Assembly (NCBI GenBank): GCA_910574715.1
Contig: CAJTCH010000012.1
Span: 42,047-106,046 of the forward strand
Reading direction: 5' to 3'
Length of the DNA stretch: 64,000 bases
Source of the DNA: Lachnospiraceae bacterium
Lineage (GTDB): Bacteria; Bacillota; Clostridia; Lachnospirales; Lachnospiraceae
The translations under genes were made by a program, and so were the position numbers. Positions 1 through 10,146 of the stretch are shown one piece after another. Position 1 is the first letter of the stretch. Each line of letters begins with the position of its first letter. The notes under the pieces were generated by a model that did no database searches, was not told where the DNA came from, and worked only from the letters and a program-made list of their open reading frames with translations.

Positions 1-2
1 TT

Positions 3-957
3 TATGATGTAATTGATACATTAGAAGATACTTGGTATTGCCAGGAATTGAATGAAGTTTTGGAAAAAGTAGATGTTAAGGGAATTATAATTTTTGGAAG
101 TGGTTATGGCGGCAAACGAACCAGAAAAATATTAGAACAGTGTAATTATGTGACTTCATATTTTTGTGACAGTGATAGTGACAAGATTGGAGGTAATGTA
201 GAGGGGTTAGATGTTATTTCTGTTGATGAACTAACAGAGAAATATAATGACTATTTAATTGTGTTAGGTTCCGAAAAGTATGCAGAAGAAATGTATGATT
301 CTCTGCTGGAAAGAAAGTTTCCGATAGAGAAAATTTTGTATCCTAAATACGGATTGATAGTAGCACAATGTGGAAATCAGTATTTTGATATGTTTTTGCC
401 AGAAGATGAAGAAGTATTTGTTGATGGGGGGGTATAATGGAGATACTTTGTTTGATTTCGTTGCTTGGTCAGGCGGAAAATATAAAAAGGTGTATGTATT
501 TGAACCAATGTCTGATATGTTCCAAACAATAAAAAAGAATGTAATAAAAAAGCATTTTATAGATGTTGAATTATATAATAATGCTTTATGGAATAAAAAA
601 GAGGATTTACTTTTTACGGAAGCTAAAGCTGGTTCTTATGTTACTGAAAAAGGGAAATCTATTGTCAAAGGTATAAGTCTTGATGAGATAGTCAAAGACG
701 AGAAGGTTACCTATATCAAGATGGATATAGAGGGAAGCGAACTAAATGCTTTAAAAGGAGCAGAAAATACAATTAGAAATAGTAAACCAAGATTGGCTAT
801 TTGTATTTATCATAAGCCAGAAGATATTTTGGAACTGCCATTGTATATTTTGGGGTTAGTGCCAGAGTATAAGTTTTATATCAGACATTATTGCTCGTGT
901 ATATGGGAGACTGTATTGTATGCAGAAATTTCAAAACGACAGGATATAGAGAAATGA
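3..957 (+). pseudogene. FkbM-family methyltransferase, 5' cut by window edge, frameshifted
   Basis: The reading frame is open from the first bases, so the true start lies before the window. The first part (to about 437) is a Rossmann-like module with a GSG motif (IIIFGSGYGG) and a CDSDSDKIGG turn, followed by the start of an FkbM SAM-binding motif (VFVDGG). A stop then follows a run of seven G at 426-432. The rest of the methyltransferase continues in another frame (YNGDTLFDF, VYVFEP, IKMDIEGSE) to the stop at 957. The FkbM pattern DxGxxxG is restored if two bases are added at this point, for example a lost TA or a shortened G run. FkbM enzymes are SAM-dependent O-methyltransferases, often acting on sugars. 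The family call is firm. Whether the break is real, phase-variable or a sequencing error cannot be told from one sequence. Confidence 0.75.
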
Positions 958-1067
958 TGATTATGGAACAATATAATATTTTAGCTGATATTATGATTTT
1001 TTGAAAGAACCGGATTTTAAAGAATACTAAGGATTTGAAAAGTGCCAATAATCTAAGGGGAAAAAAT

Positions 1068-2333
1068 ATGGATGATATTTTACTATCAATTTGGTGTATT
1101 ACATATAATCATGAGTTATATATCAGAGATGCGATTGAAGGTTTTTTGTCACAGAGAACAAATTTTAAATATGAAATTATTATCCATGACGATGCATCTA
1201 CTGACAGAACAGCGGATATTATTAGAGAGTATGAACAGAAATATCCAAACTTGATACGTGGTATTTATCAAACAGAAAATCAGTTTGCGTGCAATCAACC
1301 AAGTGTAGAATGGTTATGGGAGATACAGGCTCATAATTGTAATGGGAAATATATTGCCTCTTGTGAAGGAGATGATTATTGGATAGACATGAAGAAGCTT
1401 CAGGTGCAAGTAAATTATTTGGAGACACATCCCAAATGCATTATGACAGTTCATGATGCGGTTAATGTGGATTGTCAAAATTGGAAGATGTACTCTGGAA
1501 GTATATATGAAGAGGATTGTATAGTTTCAGAAAAAGATATTATTGAACAAAAAAAATATTTGTTTACAGCATCAATGGTATATCGTAGAGAAGTTTTAGG
1601 TATGAATGGTTTTTATCTTAAAGTTGGAATTGGAGATTATCCTATTCTACTTTATTCTATTATAAATGGTTACGTTTATTATTTTAGCAGGATTATGTCT
1701 ATATATCGTCAGAATCATGAAGGTTCTTGGTCGAATTCATTTTTACACGAGGAAAATACAAGATTTACCCATAGTATACGGATGATTAATTTTTTAAAGA
1801 ATTATAATGTTTATACGGGTAGAAAATATGAGGATTATATAATAAGCAGGATACAAAGAAGCGCTATAGATGTTATTAATTTGTGTGCTAAAGAGTCGTT
1901 AGAAAATTTCTCAAAAGAGTGTATGGAACATATGAAAAAAATGGAAGCTACATATGAATGGGTATCGAAACCATTGCAGAAATTATGGCTACAATTATTT
2001 GATGATAAATATATTGATGAAAATATAAAATGTTTTGTTAACAAATATCAAAGAACTGTCATTATGGGAGCGGGAGTATATGCTGGGATTTTAGAAAGAC
2101 AAATGAGTAATCATAATATTTTTTTTGATGGATTTGTTATTTCTGATGGACAAGAATTAATAAGTAATTATATGGGTAAACCTGTGTGGAAATTAAGTTG
2201 TATGCCTTTTGAGTTAAAGGATACTGGAATTATAATAGGAATTAATCCAACTATATGGAATGATATATTGTTTTCATTAAATCAGTGTAAGGCTGAAAAT
2301 TATTTGTGTCCATTTTTGTTTGATTTTAAGTAA
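1068..2333 (+). CDS. GT2-family glycosyltransferase with C-terminal Rossmann-like module
   Basis: The protein has 421 residues. The N-terminal part is a GT-A fold glycosyltransferase family 2 domain: a SIWCITYNHE start, the nucleotide-binding HDDASTDRT near residues 40-48, and the metal-binding GDDYW at 101-105. It probably transfers a sugar from a nucleotide-sugar donor to a growing glycan. The last 92 residues (from about 330) are a separate module with GAG near the start, VISDGQ after it and a GKPVW strand. The same module ends several neighbours. An upstream in-frame TTG at 1035 is possible, but the ATG at 1068 has AGGGG at a good distance and matches the usual GT2 start. Sugar and acceptor are unknown. 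The base composition is strongly AT-rich. Confidence 0.85.
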   Translation: MDDILLSIWCITYNHELYIRDAIEGFLSQRTNFKYEIIIHDDASTDRTADIIREYEQKYPNLIRGIYQTENQFACNQPSVEWLWEIQAHNCNGKYIASCEGDDYWIDMKKLQVQVNYLETHPKCIMTVHDAVNVDCQNWKMYSGSIYEEDCIVSEKDIIEQKKYLFTASMVYRREVLGMNGFYLKVGIGDYPILLYSIINGYVYYFSRIMSIYRQNHEGSWSNSFLHEENTRFTHSIRMINFLKNYNVYTGRKYEDYIISRIQRSAIDVINLCAKESLENFSKECMEHMKKMEATYEWVSKPLQKLWLQLFDDKYIDENIKCFVNKYQRTVIMGAGVYAGILERQMSNHNIFFDGFVISDGQELISNYMGKPVWKLSCMPFELKDTGIIIGINPTIWNDILFSLNQCKAENYLCPFLFDFK

Positions 2334-2378
2334 ACATTTAATGTCTTAGAAAAATAATTTTTAAATGGAGGTAAGAGG

Positions 2379-3512
2379 ATGTATAGTAAAGTAGAACTAT
2401 ATAATGAACCGGAAAAGAAAATGGAACAAATGGTAGAATTGCACTATTCAGAAATGACATCATTTCAGCATTCATTTCTTTGCGGACTTATTAAAGAAAA
2501 AAAGCCAAGGAAAATAGTAGAGATCGGAGTATCAGCAGGTGGAACTACAGCACTAATACTTCAATGTTTAAAAATGTTAAATGTAGAAGCGGAGATGTAC
2601 TCAGTTGATCTAATGAAGAGATGGTATCAAAATGAAAAATATGAAACAGGATTTGCAGCAAAGAAAATGATAAAAGATTTGAAAGATAAAATTTATCATT
2701 CTCTATTAGTGGGGAATTCAATTCCCTTTTTTTTAGAGAAGATTGGAAATAATATTGATTTTCTTATTTTAGATACAACGCATACACTGCCAGGAGAATA
2801 TTTAGATTTCATTGTTAGTCTTCCCTTTTTAAAAGAAGGGTGTGTAGTTGTTATGCATGATACAATAGAGAACCACTTGGTTTGTAGAGACACGGAAGTT
2901 GCAACTAAACTATTGTTTGATGTTGTAAGAGCTGACGAGAAATATTATATGTGGGAAGAAAAAATCAATTTAAGTGGATTACCCAATATAGCAGCGTTTA
3001 AGGTAGGAAAAGAAACAAAAGAGAATGTAAGAGATATATTTTCAGCTATGACAATATCATGGGGATATTTGTTGAAGGATAGGGAAAAAGAAAAATATAG
3101 AGAGTTGATACAAAAAAATTATGGCGATGAGTACACGCTACTATTTGATAGAATTGAAATTTTGCAAAGAAATACATATTTGCAAAAACAAATATTGGAG
3201 CATTATGGTAAGCAAGCCGATTATTTGAAGATGAAATGGAAACGAGAAAAAATCATAATACTTTATGGCGCTGGATGTTATTCAGATTTATATTATCAGT
3301 GGGCAACGCTAAATAACTTGCGTGTAGATGCTTTAGTAATCTCTGATGGACAGGAAAAGGTTTCTGAATATGATATAAAGGTGCCGATTTATTTTTTATC
3401 AGATTTACCATATAAACAGGAAGAATGTGCTATTGTTCTTGCTATTAGTAAACAATATTATCAACTTGTCTTGCAAAATTTGAAAAAAGCGGGATTTGAT
3501 AATATTTTATAG
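2379..3512 (+). CDS. Class I SAM-dependent methyltransferase with C-terminal Rossmann-like module
   Basis: The protein has 377 residues. Residues about 45-60 hold the SAM-binding motif (VEIGVSAGGTT), and VDL, LILDTTH and VVMHDT follow in the order seen in Methyltransf_24-type enzymes, which are often found in sugar-modification loci. The last 86 residues (from about 292) are the cluster's shared module, with YGAGCYSD, VISDGQ and VPIYFLSDLP. The start ATG follows GGAGG. A 40-bp gap separates it from the GT8 gene, so it is probably part of the same transcript. The methyl acceptor is not known. A cephalosporin-hydroxylase-like activity (CmcI family) is an alternative, because the two families look alike at this level. 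Confidence 0.75.
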   Translation: MYSKVELYNEPEKKMEQMVELHYSEMTSFQHSFLCGLIKEKKPRKIVEIGVSAGGTTALILQCLKMLNVEAEMYSVDLMKRWYQNEKYETGFAAKKMIKDLKDKIYHSLLVGNSIPFFLEKIGNNIDFLILDTTHTLPGEYLDFIVSLPFLKEGCVVVMHDTIENHLVCRDTEVATKLLFDVVRADEKYYMWEEKINLSGLPNIAAFKVGKETKENVRDIFSAMTISWGYLLKDREKEKYRELIQKNYGDEYTLLFDRIEILQRNTYLQKQILEHYGKQADYLKMKWKREKIIILYGAGCYSDLYYQWATLNNLRVDALVISDGQEKVSEYDIKVPIYFLSDLPYKQEECAIVLAISKQYYQLVLQNLKKAGFDNIL

Positions 3513-3552
3513 GTTAAACATTTAAGTAATATTAGAAACGAAAGGATCTGAG

Positions 3553-4827
3553 ATGAGAATTCCGATTGTTATGGTATCAGATAAAAACTATGTTTTGCAA
3601 ACCAGAGTTGCTATTTGGACAATGAGAAAAAATAGTGATGAAAAAGTTTTTTTAGATATTACAATATTTTGTACTCCTCAACTAGATAAGAAATCCCGAT
3701 ATAGATTAAAGGAATTGGAAACAATTTTGACTAATTTAAAAATAAATTTTCATGAAGTTGATCCTCAGATTTTTATTAATGCCAAGGTATCAGCACATGT
3801 TCCTGTAGCTTCATTTTATAGATTATTAATTCCAGAGATTTTCAAACAAGATGAAAAATGTTTGTTTTTGGATGGGGACATTATTGTAAATGTTGATTTG
3901 CAAGAACTATATTTGGAAAATGTAGAGGATGTATATATAGCGGGTGTGAGAGATGAGGGATTTCTATGTGATCCAGACGAAGCGTTGAAACATTATAAGA
4001 TGTATGGGTTTAGATCTTGTAATACTTATGTAAATGCTGGTGTTTTAATATTTAATATCGCAAAATTGAGAGAACGACATCTTCACCTGGAATTTTTGAA
4101 ATGTTTGAAAACTTATTATCCATATATGGATCAGGATATTCTTAATAAGGTGTGTGATGGACAAGTTAAATTGTTAGCTTCTGAATTTAATTATTTTAAC
4201 AGAGGCAAAAATATAAAAGTACTTGAAAATAGATGTGAGATAGAAAAAAATTGGAAAATATTGCATTTCGCAGGAGAGTATAAACCTTGGAATAATCTTA
4301 GAATACGATACGCAAAAGAATGGTGGGCATGGGCACAGGAGGCATTGGAGGAAAATGAATATAATAAATTATATTTTCAGGTTAAAGAATTAACTGAAAA
4401 GAATGATTGGACGTATATATTAAATCGTTGTATACGAGAGAAAAAAATAATCATTGTAGGTTATTCGCGTATAGGTGTAGATGTCTTCGTATCTTTAAAA
4501 AAATGTAATGTTATGGCAGAAATATTTTTTTGTGATAATTCTAAGAAAAAACGTGATTTGAGTAATATTGAGATTACTATACATACAGTAGAAGAATTGA
4601 AAAGAAAATACCCCCAAGCTCTATGGATTATTACAAGTCAACGTAGTTCTGAGATAATAAATTCTCAGTTGATAGAGTTGGGAATTACAGAAGAAAAGAT
4701 AATAACATATATAAATAAAGAGGGAATTTATTATGATATGTTAGATGATGCTTATATAGAATATGAATTGAATCAAATGCGATTAAAAAATGTTGGGAAT
4801 ACAGATAAAATTGGAGAATATCGATGA
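3553..4827 (+). CDS. GT8-family glycosyltransferase with C-terminal Rossmann-like module
   Basis: The protein has 424 residues. Residues 1-285 match glycosyltransferase family 8 (LgtC/glycogenin type): a VMVSDKNY start, a FLDGDIIVN metal-binding DxD at 107-109, YVNAGVL, MDQDILN, and a HFAGEYKPW end motif. GT8 enzymes are retaining and commonly use UDP-glucose or UDP-galactose. From residue 298 the shared cluster module follows, here with GYSRIG in place of GAG and an FFCDNS turn. It is followed by a tail of about 30 residues. The stop overlaps the next start by 4 bp (ATGA), so translation is coupled to the epimerase gene. Confidence 0.85.
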   Translation: MRIPIVMVSDKNYVLQTRVAIWTMRKNSDEKVFLDITIFCTPQLDKKSRYRLKELETILTNLKINFHEVDPQIFINAKVSAHVPVASFYRLLIPEIFKQDEKCLFLDGDIIVNVDLQELYLENVEDVYIAGVRDEGFLCDPDEALKHYKMYGFRSCNTYVNAGVLIFNIAKLRERHLHLEFLKCLKTYYPYMDQDILNKVCDGQVKLLASEFNYFNRGKNIKVLENRCEIEKNWKILHFAGEYKPWNNLRIRYAKEWWAWAQEALEENEYNKLYFQVKELTEKNDWTYILNRCIREKKIIIVGYSRIGVDVFVSLKKCNVMAEIFFCDNSKKKRDLSNIEITIHTVEELKRKYPQALWIITSQRSSEIINSQLIELGITEEKIITYINKEGIYYDMLDDAYIEYELNQMRLKNVGNTDKIGEYR

Positions 4828-5762
4828 ATATTATTCTTTTTGGAGCGGCAGGATTCATAGGGAAAAATTTAGTTCTTAAATTACAAAAAAATGCAGAAGA
4901 TAATATTATTTTGTTGGATAAATCAAAAAAGTATTTTTCTGATATAGAAGGAAATTTAAATAAGAATGTAGTGATAAAAGAAGAAAATCTTGATGAGAAT
5001 TCAAATTTTGATCGTTTGTTGGATGGGCAGGATATCGTGTATCATTTGCTTAGTACTACTGTTCCGATAACATCGAATCAGCAAATACCATTAGAATTAA
5101 AAGCAAATGTATTGTTTACAGTAAATATGTTGGAAGCTTGTGTACGTTGTGGTGTAAAAAAAATAATTTTTTTTTCATCAGGAGGAACAGTGTATGGAAC
5201 TAGAGCAATATGCCCAGTATCGGAGGAAATGCCGACTTATCCGATATGTTCCTATGGATTACAAAAAATAACAATTGAAAAATTGTTGTATTTATATTGG
5301 CATATATATAACTTGGATTACAGGATAATTCGTTTATCAAATCCATATGGTCCATATCAGAGACCGAATGGTATCTTAGGTGCAGTAACTACATTTACAT
5401 ATAAAGCTATGAAAGGTGAAAAGATTACAGTTTATGGTAATGGTTCTGTAATTAGAGATTTTATTTATATTGACGACGCAGTTAGAGCTATATCAAATAT
5501 AGTAGAAGGAGAACAAGAATATCGGATTTTTAATGTTGGATGTGGTTATGGAACAAGTATAAAAAAATTATTAGAACTTATTCATTCAATATTAAAAAAG
5601 GATTTAAATATTATATTTAAACCGGAGAGAAAAGTCGATGTAGTCGAAAACTTTCTTGATATTTCAAGGTATGAAGGAGTTTATGGAAAATTAAACCCCA
5701 TCTCTTTACAAGAAGGGATTCATAGGATGATTGTATTTATTGAGAAGCATTATAGTATTTAA
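4824..5762 (+). CDS. NAD-dependent nucleotide-sugar epimerase/dehydratase
   Basis: The protein has 312 residues, the usual size of short-chain extended dehydrogenases acting on nucleotide sugars. It has the cofactor motif GAAGFIG at 7-13, a catalytic serine region FFSSGGTVYG near 117-125, and the YxxxK pair Y144/K148. RLSNPYGP and VYGNGSVIRDFIYIDD are typical of UDP-glucose 4-epimerase relatives. It probably supplies an activated sugar to the transferases around it. The exact substrate cannot be read from the sequence. It is one of the few genes in the cluster without the extra Rossmann-like module. The next gene starts 65 bp downstream. Confidence 0.85.
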   Translation: MNIILFGAAGFIGKNLVLKLQKNAEDNIILLDKSKKYFSDIEGNLNKNVVIKEENLDENSNFDRLLDGQDIVYHLLSTTVPITSNQQIPLELKANVLFTVNMLEACVRCGVKKIIFFSSGGTVYGTRAICPVSEEMPTYPICSYGLQKITIEKLLYLYWHIYNLDYRIIRLSNPYGPYQRPNGILGAVTTFTYKAMKGEKITVYGNGSVIRDFIYIDDAVRAISNIVEGEQEYRIFNVGCGYGTSIKKLLELIHSILKKDLNIIFKPERKVDVVENFLDISRYEGVYGKLNPISLQEGIHRMIVFIEKHYSI

Positions 5763-5827
5763 ACTGTGGAATAAATGTTATAACAAAGAATATTCTTTGT
5801 GTGATATGTATGGGGAAAGAAATTTAG

Positions 5828-7030
5828 ATGAAAAAAATATATATTTGGGGTGCAGGGCACTATATTAGGCAGGTAATAGAAGAGATAGATGATACTAAAG
5901 TAATTATATTAGGGATTATCGATAATGATAAAAAGAAACAAGGAATGAAGTTGTATGGAATTCCTGTGATATCACCGATGGATATCATAGAGGAAGAGTT
6001 TGACCATTTGATTATATCTGTAAAAAGATATGAAATTATTGAGAATGAGTGTAAAAATTGGGGTATTGATGATTCAAAAATAATATCATATTGGAAGAAA
6101 TATTATGATAACGATTTGTTTAAAGAACGAGCAAATCGAGTTGAAAATTTACTACAAGAGATAAGAGTTCTTGAATATCGTTTAGATAGTGCGCCGTATG
6201 AATGGAATGTGGAATTATCCCCAAGAATTCGTGAAGGAACAGACCTTTTGAAAAAAATTATTAATGATCACAGTAGTCTATGCCGCTTTGGGGATGGAGA
6301 GTTTGAGCTGATTCGAGAAAAAGAACGTCCCTGGTTTCAAAAACCTAATGCAGAATTAAGTAAGCGATTAAAGGAAGTGTTGATGTCTGAAAATAGTATG
6401 ATAAATATAGCAATTGCACAAAATTTCACTAAGCTTGAAAAATACAAGGAGAAGTCAGCAGATATCATTAGAGAATATATGTTTGGAGATACAAGAAAAA
6501 ATATACTCAGGTTACTTGATAAGAACAGGATATATTACGATACTTACGTTACTAGACCATATATTATATTCAAAGATAAAAAGAATGCGGATGAAATATT
6601 TCCTTTATTTAAGGAAATTTGGAAAGGAAGAGATGTAGTAATTATAGAAGGAGAATTTTCAAGGATTGGGGTAGGAAATGATTTAATGGAAGATGCAGAA
6701 TCAGTTTCGCGTATATTGTGTCCTTCTAAAAATGCTTGGGATAAATATGAAGATATTTTTGACACAATATTGAAAATTGTACCAAAAGGGTCATTAATAT
6801 GTATTTCTCTAGGACCAAGTGCAACAGTACTTGCGTATGATTTGGCAGGAGAGGGATATCAGGCCTTAGATATTGGACAGTTGGATAATGAATATGAATG
6901 GTATATACGAGATGTTGAAACAAGAGTAGAAATTCCAGGGAAAATGGTTGCAGAAATTTCATCAGAACAAACGCTTGAAATAGAGAGAGAGACAGAATAT
7001 TTTGATCAGATTATTGCAAAGATTATTTGA
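5828..7030 (+). CDS. GT-D fold glycosyltransferase (DUF1792-type) with N-terminal Rossmann-like module
   Basis: The protein has 400 residues. Residues 1-95 are the shared module (IYIWGAGHYI, IIDNDKKKQG, LYGIPVISP). From about residue 130 the protein matches the DUF1792/GT-D fold family, with RFGDGEF at 153-159, FTKLEKY, VVIIEGEFSRIGVGNDL, ILCPSKNAW, LGPSATVLAYDL and GYQALDIGQLDNEYEW. Relatives (for example dGT1 of the streptococcal Fap1 glycosylation system) transfer glucose onto glycans of surface adhesins. That precedent suggests, but does not prove, glycoprotein or surface-glycan assembly here. It is AT-rich like its neighbours. Confidence 0.85.
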   Translation: MKKIYIWGAGHYIRQVIEEIDDTKVIILGIIDNDKKKQGMKLYGIPVISPMDIIEEEFDHLIISVKRYEIIENECKNWGIDDSKIISYWKKYYDNDLFKERANRVENLLQEIRVLEYRLDSAPYEWNVELSPRIREGTDLLKKIINDHSSLCRFGDGEFELIREKERPWFQKPNAELSKRLKEVLMSENSMINIAIAQNFTKLEKYKEKSADIIREYMFGDTRKNILRLLDKNRIYYDTYVTRPYIIFKDKKNADEIFPLFKEIWKGRDVVIIEGEFSRIGVGNDLMEDAESVSRILCPSKNAWDKYEDIFDTILKIVPKGSLICISLGPSATVLAYDLAGEGYQALDIGQLDNEYEWYIRDVETRVEIPGKMVAEISSEQTLEIERETEYFDQIIAKII

Positions 7031-7041
7031 AAGGAAAACCT

Positions 7042-8145
7042 ATGAAAAGAGTATATTTTTTTGGAACAGGTAATTGTGCGGAAGTGTATGCGGATAAAAT
7101 CGAAATTACATTAAAGTCTTTAGGCGATTATAAAATTATGGGCTTCCTGGATAATGATGTAAATAAAGTCGGAATGTTTTTTGGAAAATATAAAATATAT
7201 AGACCTGATATTTTGCGAGAATATCCCTGTGATTTAGTATTAGTTTTTTTGATGAATGCTGGTGATTATGAAATAGTTTATAAGCAATTATCAGAGTTTA
7301 TACCTTCTAATTTGATTCATGAATATTATTTCCCTTTAAGATTATTGATTCAAAGAAAATATGAAGGTAGTAATGATAGAGAAATAAGAGAAACGTTAAA
7401 CTATATTTCCAATAATAAAATATCAATTTATAATCAGTTCATAGATGGGGATGATACATACGATGAAGTAAAATGGGATGCCCGAATCGATTTGCCTTAT
7501 GTTGAATTTGAAACGATTGAGGGTAAAAAGAAACCAATGTATTATCCAAGGAATTATATTTTTTCTGAAAAAGATGGATCATTTTATGTATGGAATTTGA
7601 TAAAAGAGCAAAGTGCAGGTTCGCCTCACCTATATACAAAAAAGAATCATGATATATGTGATGGTGATAGGATAGTCGATGTAGGAGTTTGTGAAGGAAA
7701 TTTTGCTTTGAAGTATATCGATGTTGTATCTCATATTTATTTGTTTGAAATGGATCCAGTTTGGCGAGAACCTTTAAAGTATACATTCAAAGAATATGAA
7801 AATAAGATAACGTTTATTGATAAAGAAGTTGGTGATAGAGCGTCAAATCTTACATGCAGAATAGATGATATAGTATTAAATCATAAAATTAATTTTATAA
7901 AAATGGATATAGAAGGGGCAGAAGTATCAGCACTTATAGGTGCGAAACAAACTTTTTGTAGAAATAATGTAAAGTCTTCAGTATGTTGTTATCATAGGAG
8001 TAAAGATGAGGAGAAAATTCGTTCTTTATTAGAAAGCTATGGATATCAAACAGCAGTTTCGACAGGATATATGCTTTTTTTACATGATAATGAGGTTTGG
8101 AGAACCGGAGAATTAAGGCGTGGAATTGTTTATGGAGATAAATGA
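7042..8145 (+). CDS. FkbM-family methyltransferase with N-terminal Rossmann-like module
   Basis: The protein has 367 residues. The first 105 residues are the shared module (VYFFGTGNCAE, GFLDNDVNKVG). The FkbM methyltransferase core follows from about residue 200, with DRIVDVGVCEGNF, LFEMD, and INFIKMDIEGAEVSALIGA. It has the same domain order as the broken gene at the left edge, so that gene is not the only copy of this function. The ATG at 7042 has AAGGA in front at good spacing and is preferred to a TTG at 7027 that would overlap the previous gene by 4 bp. The methyl acceptor is probably a glycan hydroxyl (inference). Confidence 0.85.
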   Translation: MKRVYFFGTGNCAEVYADKIEITLKSLGDYKIMGFLDNDVNKVGMFFGKYKIYRPDILREYPCDLVLVFLMNAGDYEIVYKQLSEFIPSNLIHEYYFPLRLLIQRKYEGSNDREIRETLNYISNNKISIYNQFIDGDDTYDEVKWDARIDLPYVEFETIEGKKKPMYYPRNYIFSEKDGSFYVWNLIKEQSAGSPHLYTKKNHDICDGDRIVDVGVCEGNFALKYIDVVSHIYLFEMDPVWREPLKYTFKEYENKITFIDKEVGDRASNLTCRIDDIVLNHKINFIKMDIEGAEVSALIGAKQTFCRNNVKSSVCCYHRSKDEEKIRSLLESYGYQTAVSTGYMLFLHDNEVWRTGELRRGIVYGDK

Positions 8146-8182
8146 GATCATGGCAGAAGTCGAGATACGAGGAGATATGTAA

Positions 8183-10135
8183 GTGAAGCGATTATGTGTT
8201 TATCTTATTTTTGATAAAAAAGGAATTATAGACCAATATATAGAGTATATGCTTAAAGAACTTAAAAGTTGTGTACATTATATAGTTGTCGTATGCAATA
8301 TGATGGAGATATTTCGGGGCTCAGATATTTTGACTAAATATGCAGATATAATATTTTATCGGGAAAATATTGGTTTTGATGCAGGGGGATTTAAAGAAGC
8401 ATTATGCTGTTCCCTTGGATGGGAGACCGTTTTACAATATGATGAATTGGTTTTGGTGAACGATTCTATGTTTGGTCCATTTAAGCCAATGGAGAATATT
8501 TTTTTGGAGATGGAAAATAAATCCGTAGATTTTTGGGGATTGGCAAAACATGGAACACAGAAGGAGAATGGGGAAATAATATTTGCCGAACATATTCAGA
8601 CATATTTTCTGGTTATACGTTCTAAGATGCTGCACAGTATTGATTTTAGAGAGTATTGGGATAGTTTACCTTATTATTTAGATTTCTGGGAGGTGATTTG
8701 TCAGTATGAGACAAAATTTACATCGTATTTTTCTTCTTTAGGATATAAATATGATGTTTTGTCGGATATAGATGTGAATAATGATAAAACAAACTATACC
8801 AATAATTATTCTCAGTATTTAGCAATATCCTATGAACTGATTAAAAAAAGAAATTTTCCATTTTTAAAAAAACAGCAAATAGCTTATAATACGTTGCTAA
8901 CTCAGACACAAGAGAATTTATTTCAGGCGATTCAGTATATAGATAAGGAAACGAACTATGATGTGAACCTTATATGGGATAACATAATCCGAACTTTGAA
9001 TATGGCAGATTTACAAAGAAGTCTCCATTTGCAGTATATTATCACATCTAAAGAAGATAAATTAATGAGAAAGAAACATATAGCAATTATAATCTATGCC
9101 TCATATAGAGAGGCTGCAGAGTATATTAAAGAATATCTGGCAGAATTAAATCAGGATTCAGGTTATTACATTCTGGTAGTTTCAGAAAGCGCGGATATCC
9201 TAAAAGCATATCAGGGGCAGGGAATTTGTGGAAGGATTTTGTCTAAAGGTCAGAATTATGATTTGACAGAAGTATCAGAATATGATCTTGTATGTGTCTT
9301 ACATGATACGGATGTAACGTCAGAAGTCAGACCAAGCTGTACCGGGAAATCTTATTTTTATTGTATTTGGGAGAATCTTCTTAAATGTGAAAGTCATGTG
9401 CAGAAAGTTATGGAGAAGTTTGAAACGGAGGAAAGGTTAGGTTTTCTTGCACCTCCACAGCCTAATTTTGCGGATTTCTTTGGAGAGTTGTGCAGTGGAT
9501 GGAATGGGCATTATGGAACTGTCAAAAGAATTACGGAGGAACTGAGGTTAGAATGTCCGGTTTCCGAAGAATTGCCGCCATACAGAATAACTTCGGATTT
9601 CTGGATCAGAGGTAATGTTTTGAAGCAGCTTAGGAGGCTGAAAGCAGAAGATTACCGGTATACGTCATATCTCTGGAGTTATTTGGCACAGGATATGGGA
9701 TACTATTCCGGAATTGTAGAAAGTACGGATTATGCAGCTATGAATGAAGTAAATTTATCATATTATTTAAAAGAGATTGCAGCTTGGGTAAGGAATGGAT
9801 ATGGTGAGTTTCGAGGATTCCGGGAGATGAAAGAGAAGATACTGTCAGGGGCGTTGAAGACATTTTGCAGTAAATATTCCCGGATATTCATTTATGGTGC
9901 GGGAGATTATGCAGGGAAATATAAAGATATGCTGTTAAATGTTGAAGCGTGTATAGTATCGGACGGACAGAAGAAGCCGGATTATTTTAAAGGTATTCCT
10001 GTAAAGTATTTGTCAGAGATCAAAGAACCAAAACAATGCGGAGTGGTTTTGTGTCTCAGCAAAAAAAATCAGGAACAGGTGTTGCCGATCATAAAAAATT
10101 ATGGGATACAGAACTGCTTTTGCATACCGGAATAG
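8183..10135 (+). CDS. RgpF-like (rhamnan synthesis F) protein, copy A, with C-terminal Rossmann-like module
   Basis: The protein has 650 residues. Residues 1-290 match the RgpF family (KRLCVYLIFDKKG, ENIGFDAGGFKEAL, LVLVNDSMFGPF, VDFWGLAKHG, QTYFLVIRSKML). The second half of the family follows at about 295-530 (VCVLHDTDV, CIWENLL, RLGFLAPPQPNFADFFGE, TSDFWIRGNVL). RgpF proteins take part in rhamnose-containing cell-wall polysaccharide synthesis in streptococci and relatives. Residues 568-650 are the shared module (IYGAGDYAG, CIVSDGQ, GIPVKYLSE). The start is GTG with AGGAG in front. It is a tandem duplicate of the next gene, 11 bp away. Confidence 0.85.
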   Translation: MKRLCVYLIFDKKGIIDQYIEYMLKELKSCVHYIVVVCNMMEIFRGSDILTKYADIIFYRENIGFDAGGFKEALCCSLGWETVLQYDELVLVNDSMFGPFKPMENIFLEMENKSVDFWGLAKHGTQKENGEIIFAEHIQTYFLVIRSKMLHSIDFREYWDSLPYYLDFWEVICQYETKFTSYFSSLGYKYDVLSDIDVNNDKTNYTNNYSQYLAISYELIKKRNFPFLKKQQIAYNTLLTQTQENLFQAIQYIDKETNYDVNLIWDNIIRTLNMADLQRSLHLQYIITSKEDKLMRKKHIAIIIYASYREAAEYIKEYLAELNQDSGYYILVVSESADILKAYQGQGICGRILSKGQNYDLTEVSEYDLVCVLHDTDVTSEVRPSCTGKSYFYCIWENLLKCESHVQKVMEKFETEERLGFLAPPQPNFADFFGELCSGWNGHYGTVKRITEELRLECPVSEELPPYRITSDFWIRGNVLKQLRRLKAEDYRYTSYLWSYLAQDMGYYSGIVESTDYAAMNEVNLSYYLKEIAAWVRNGYGEFRGFREMKEKILSGALKTFCSKYSRIFIYGAGDYAGKYKDMLLNVEACIVSDGQKKPDYFKGIPVKYLSEIKEPKQCGVVLCLSKKNQEQVLPIIKNYGIQNCFCIPE

Positions 10136-10146
10136 GAGATATATAG

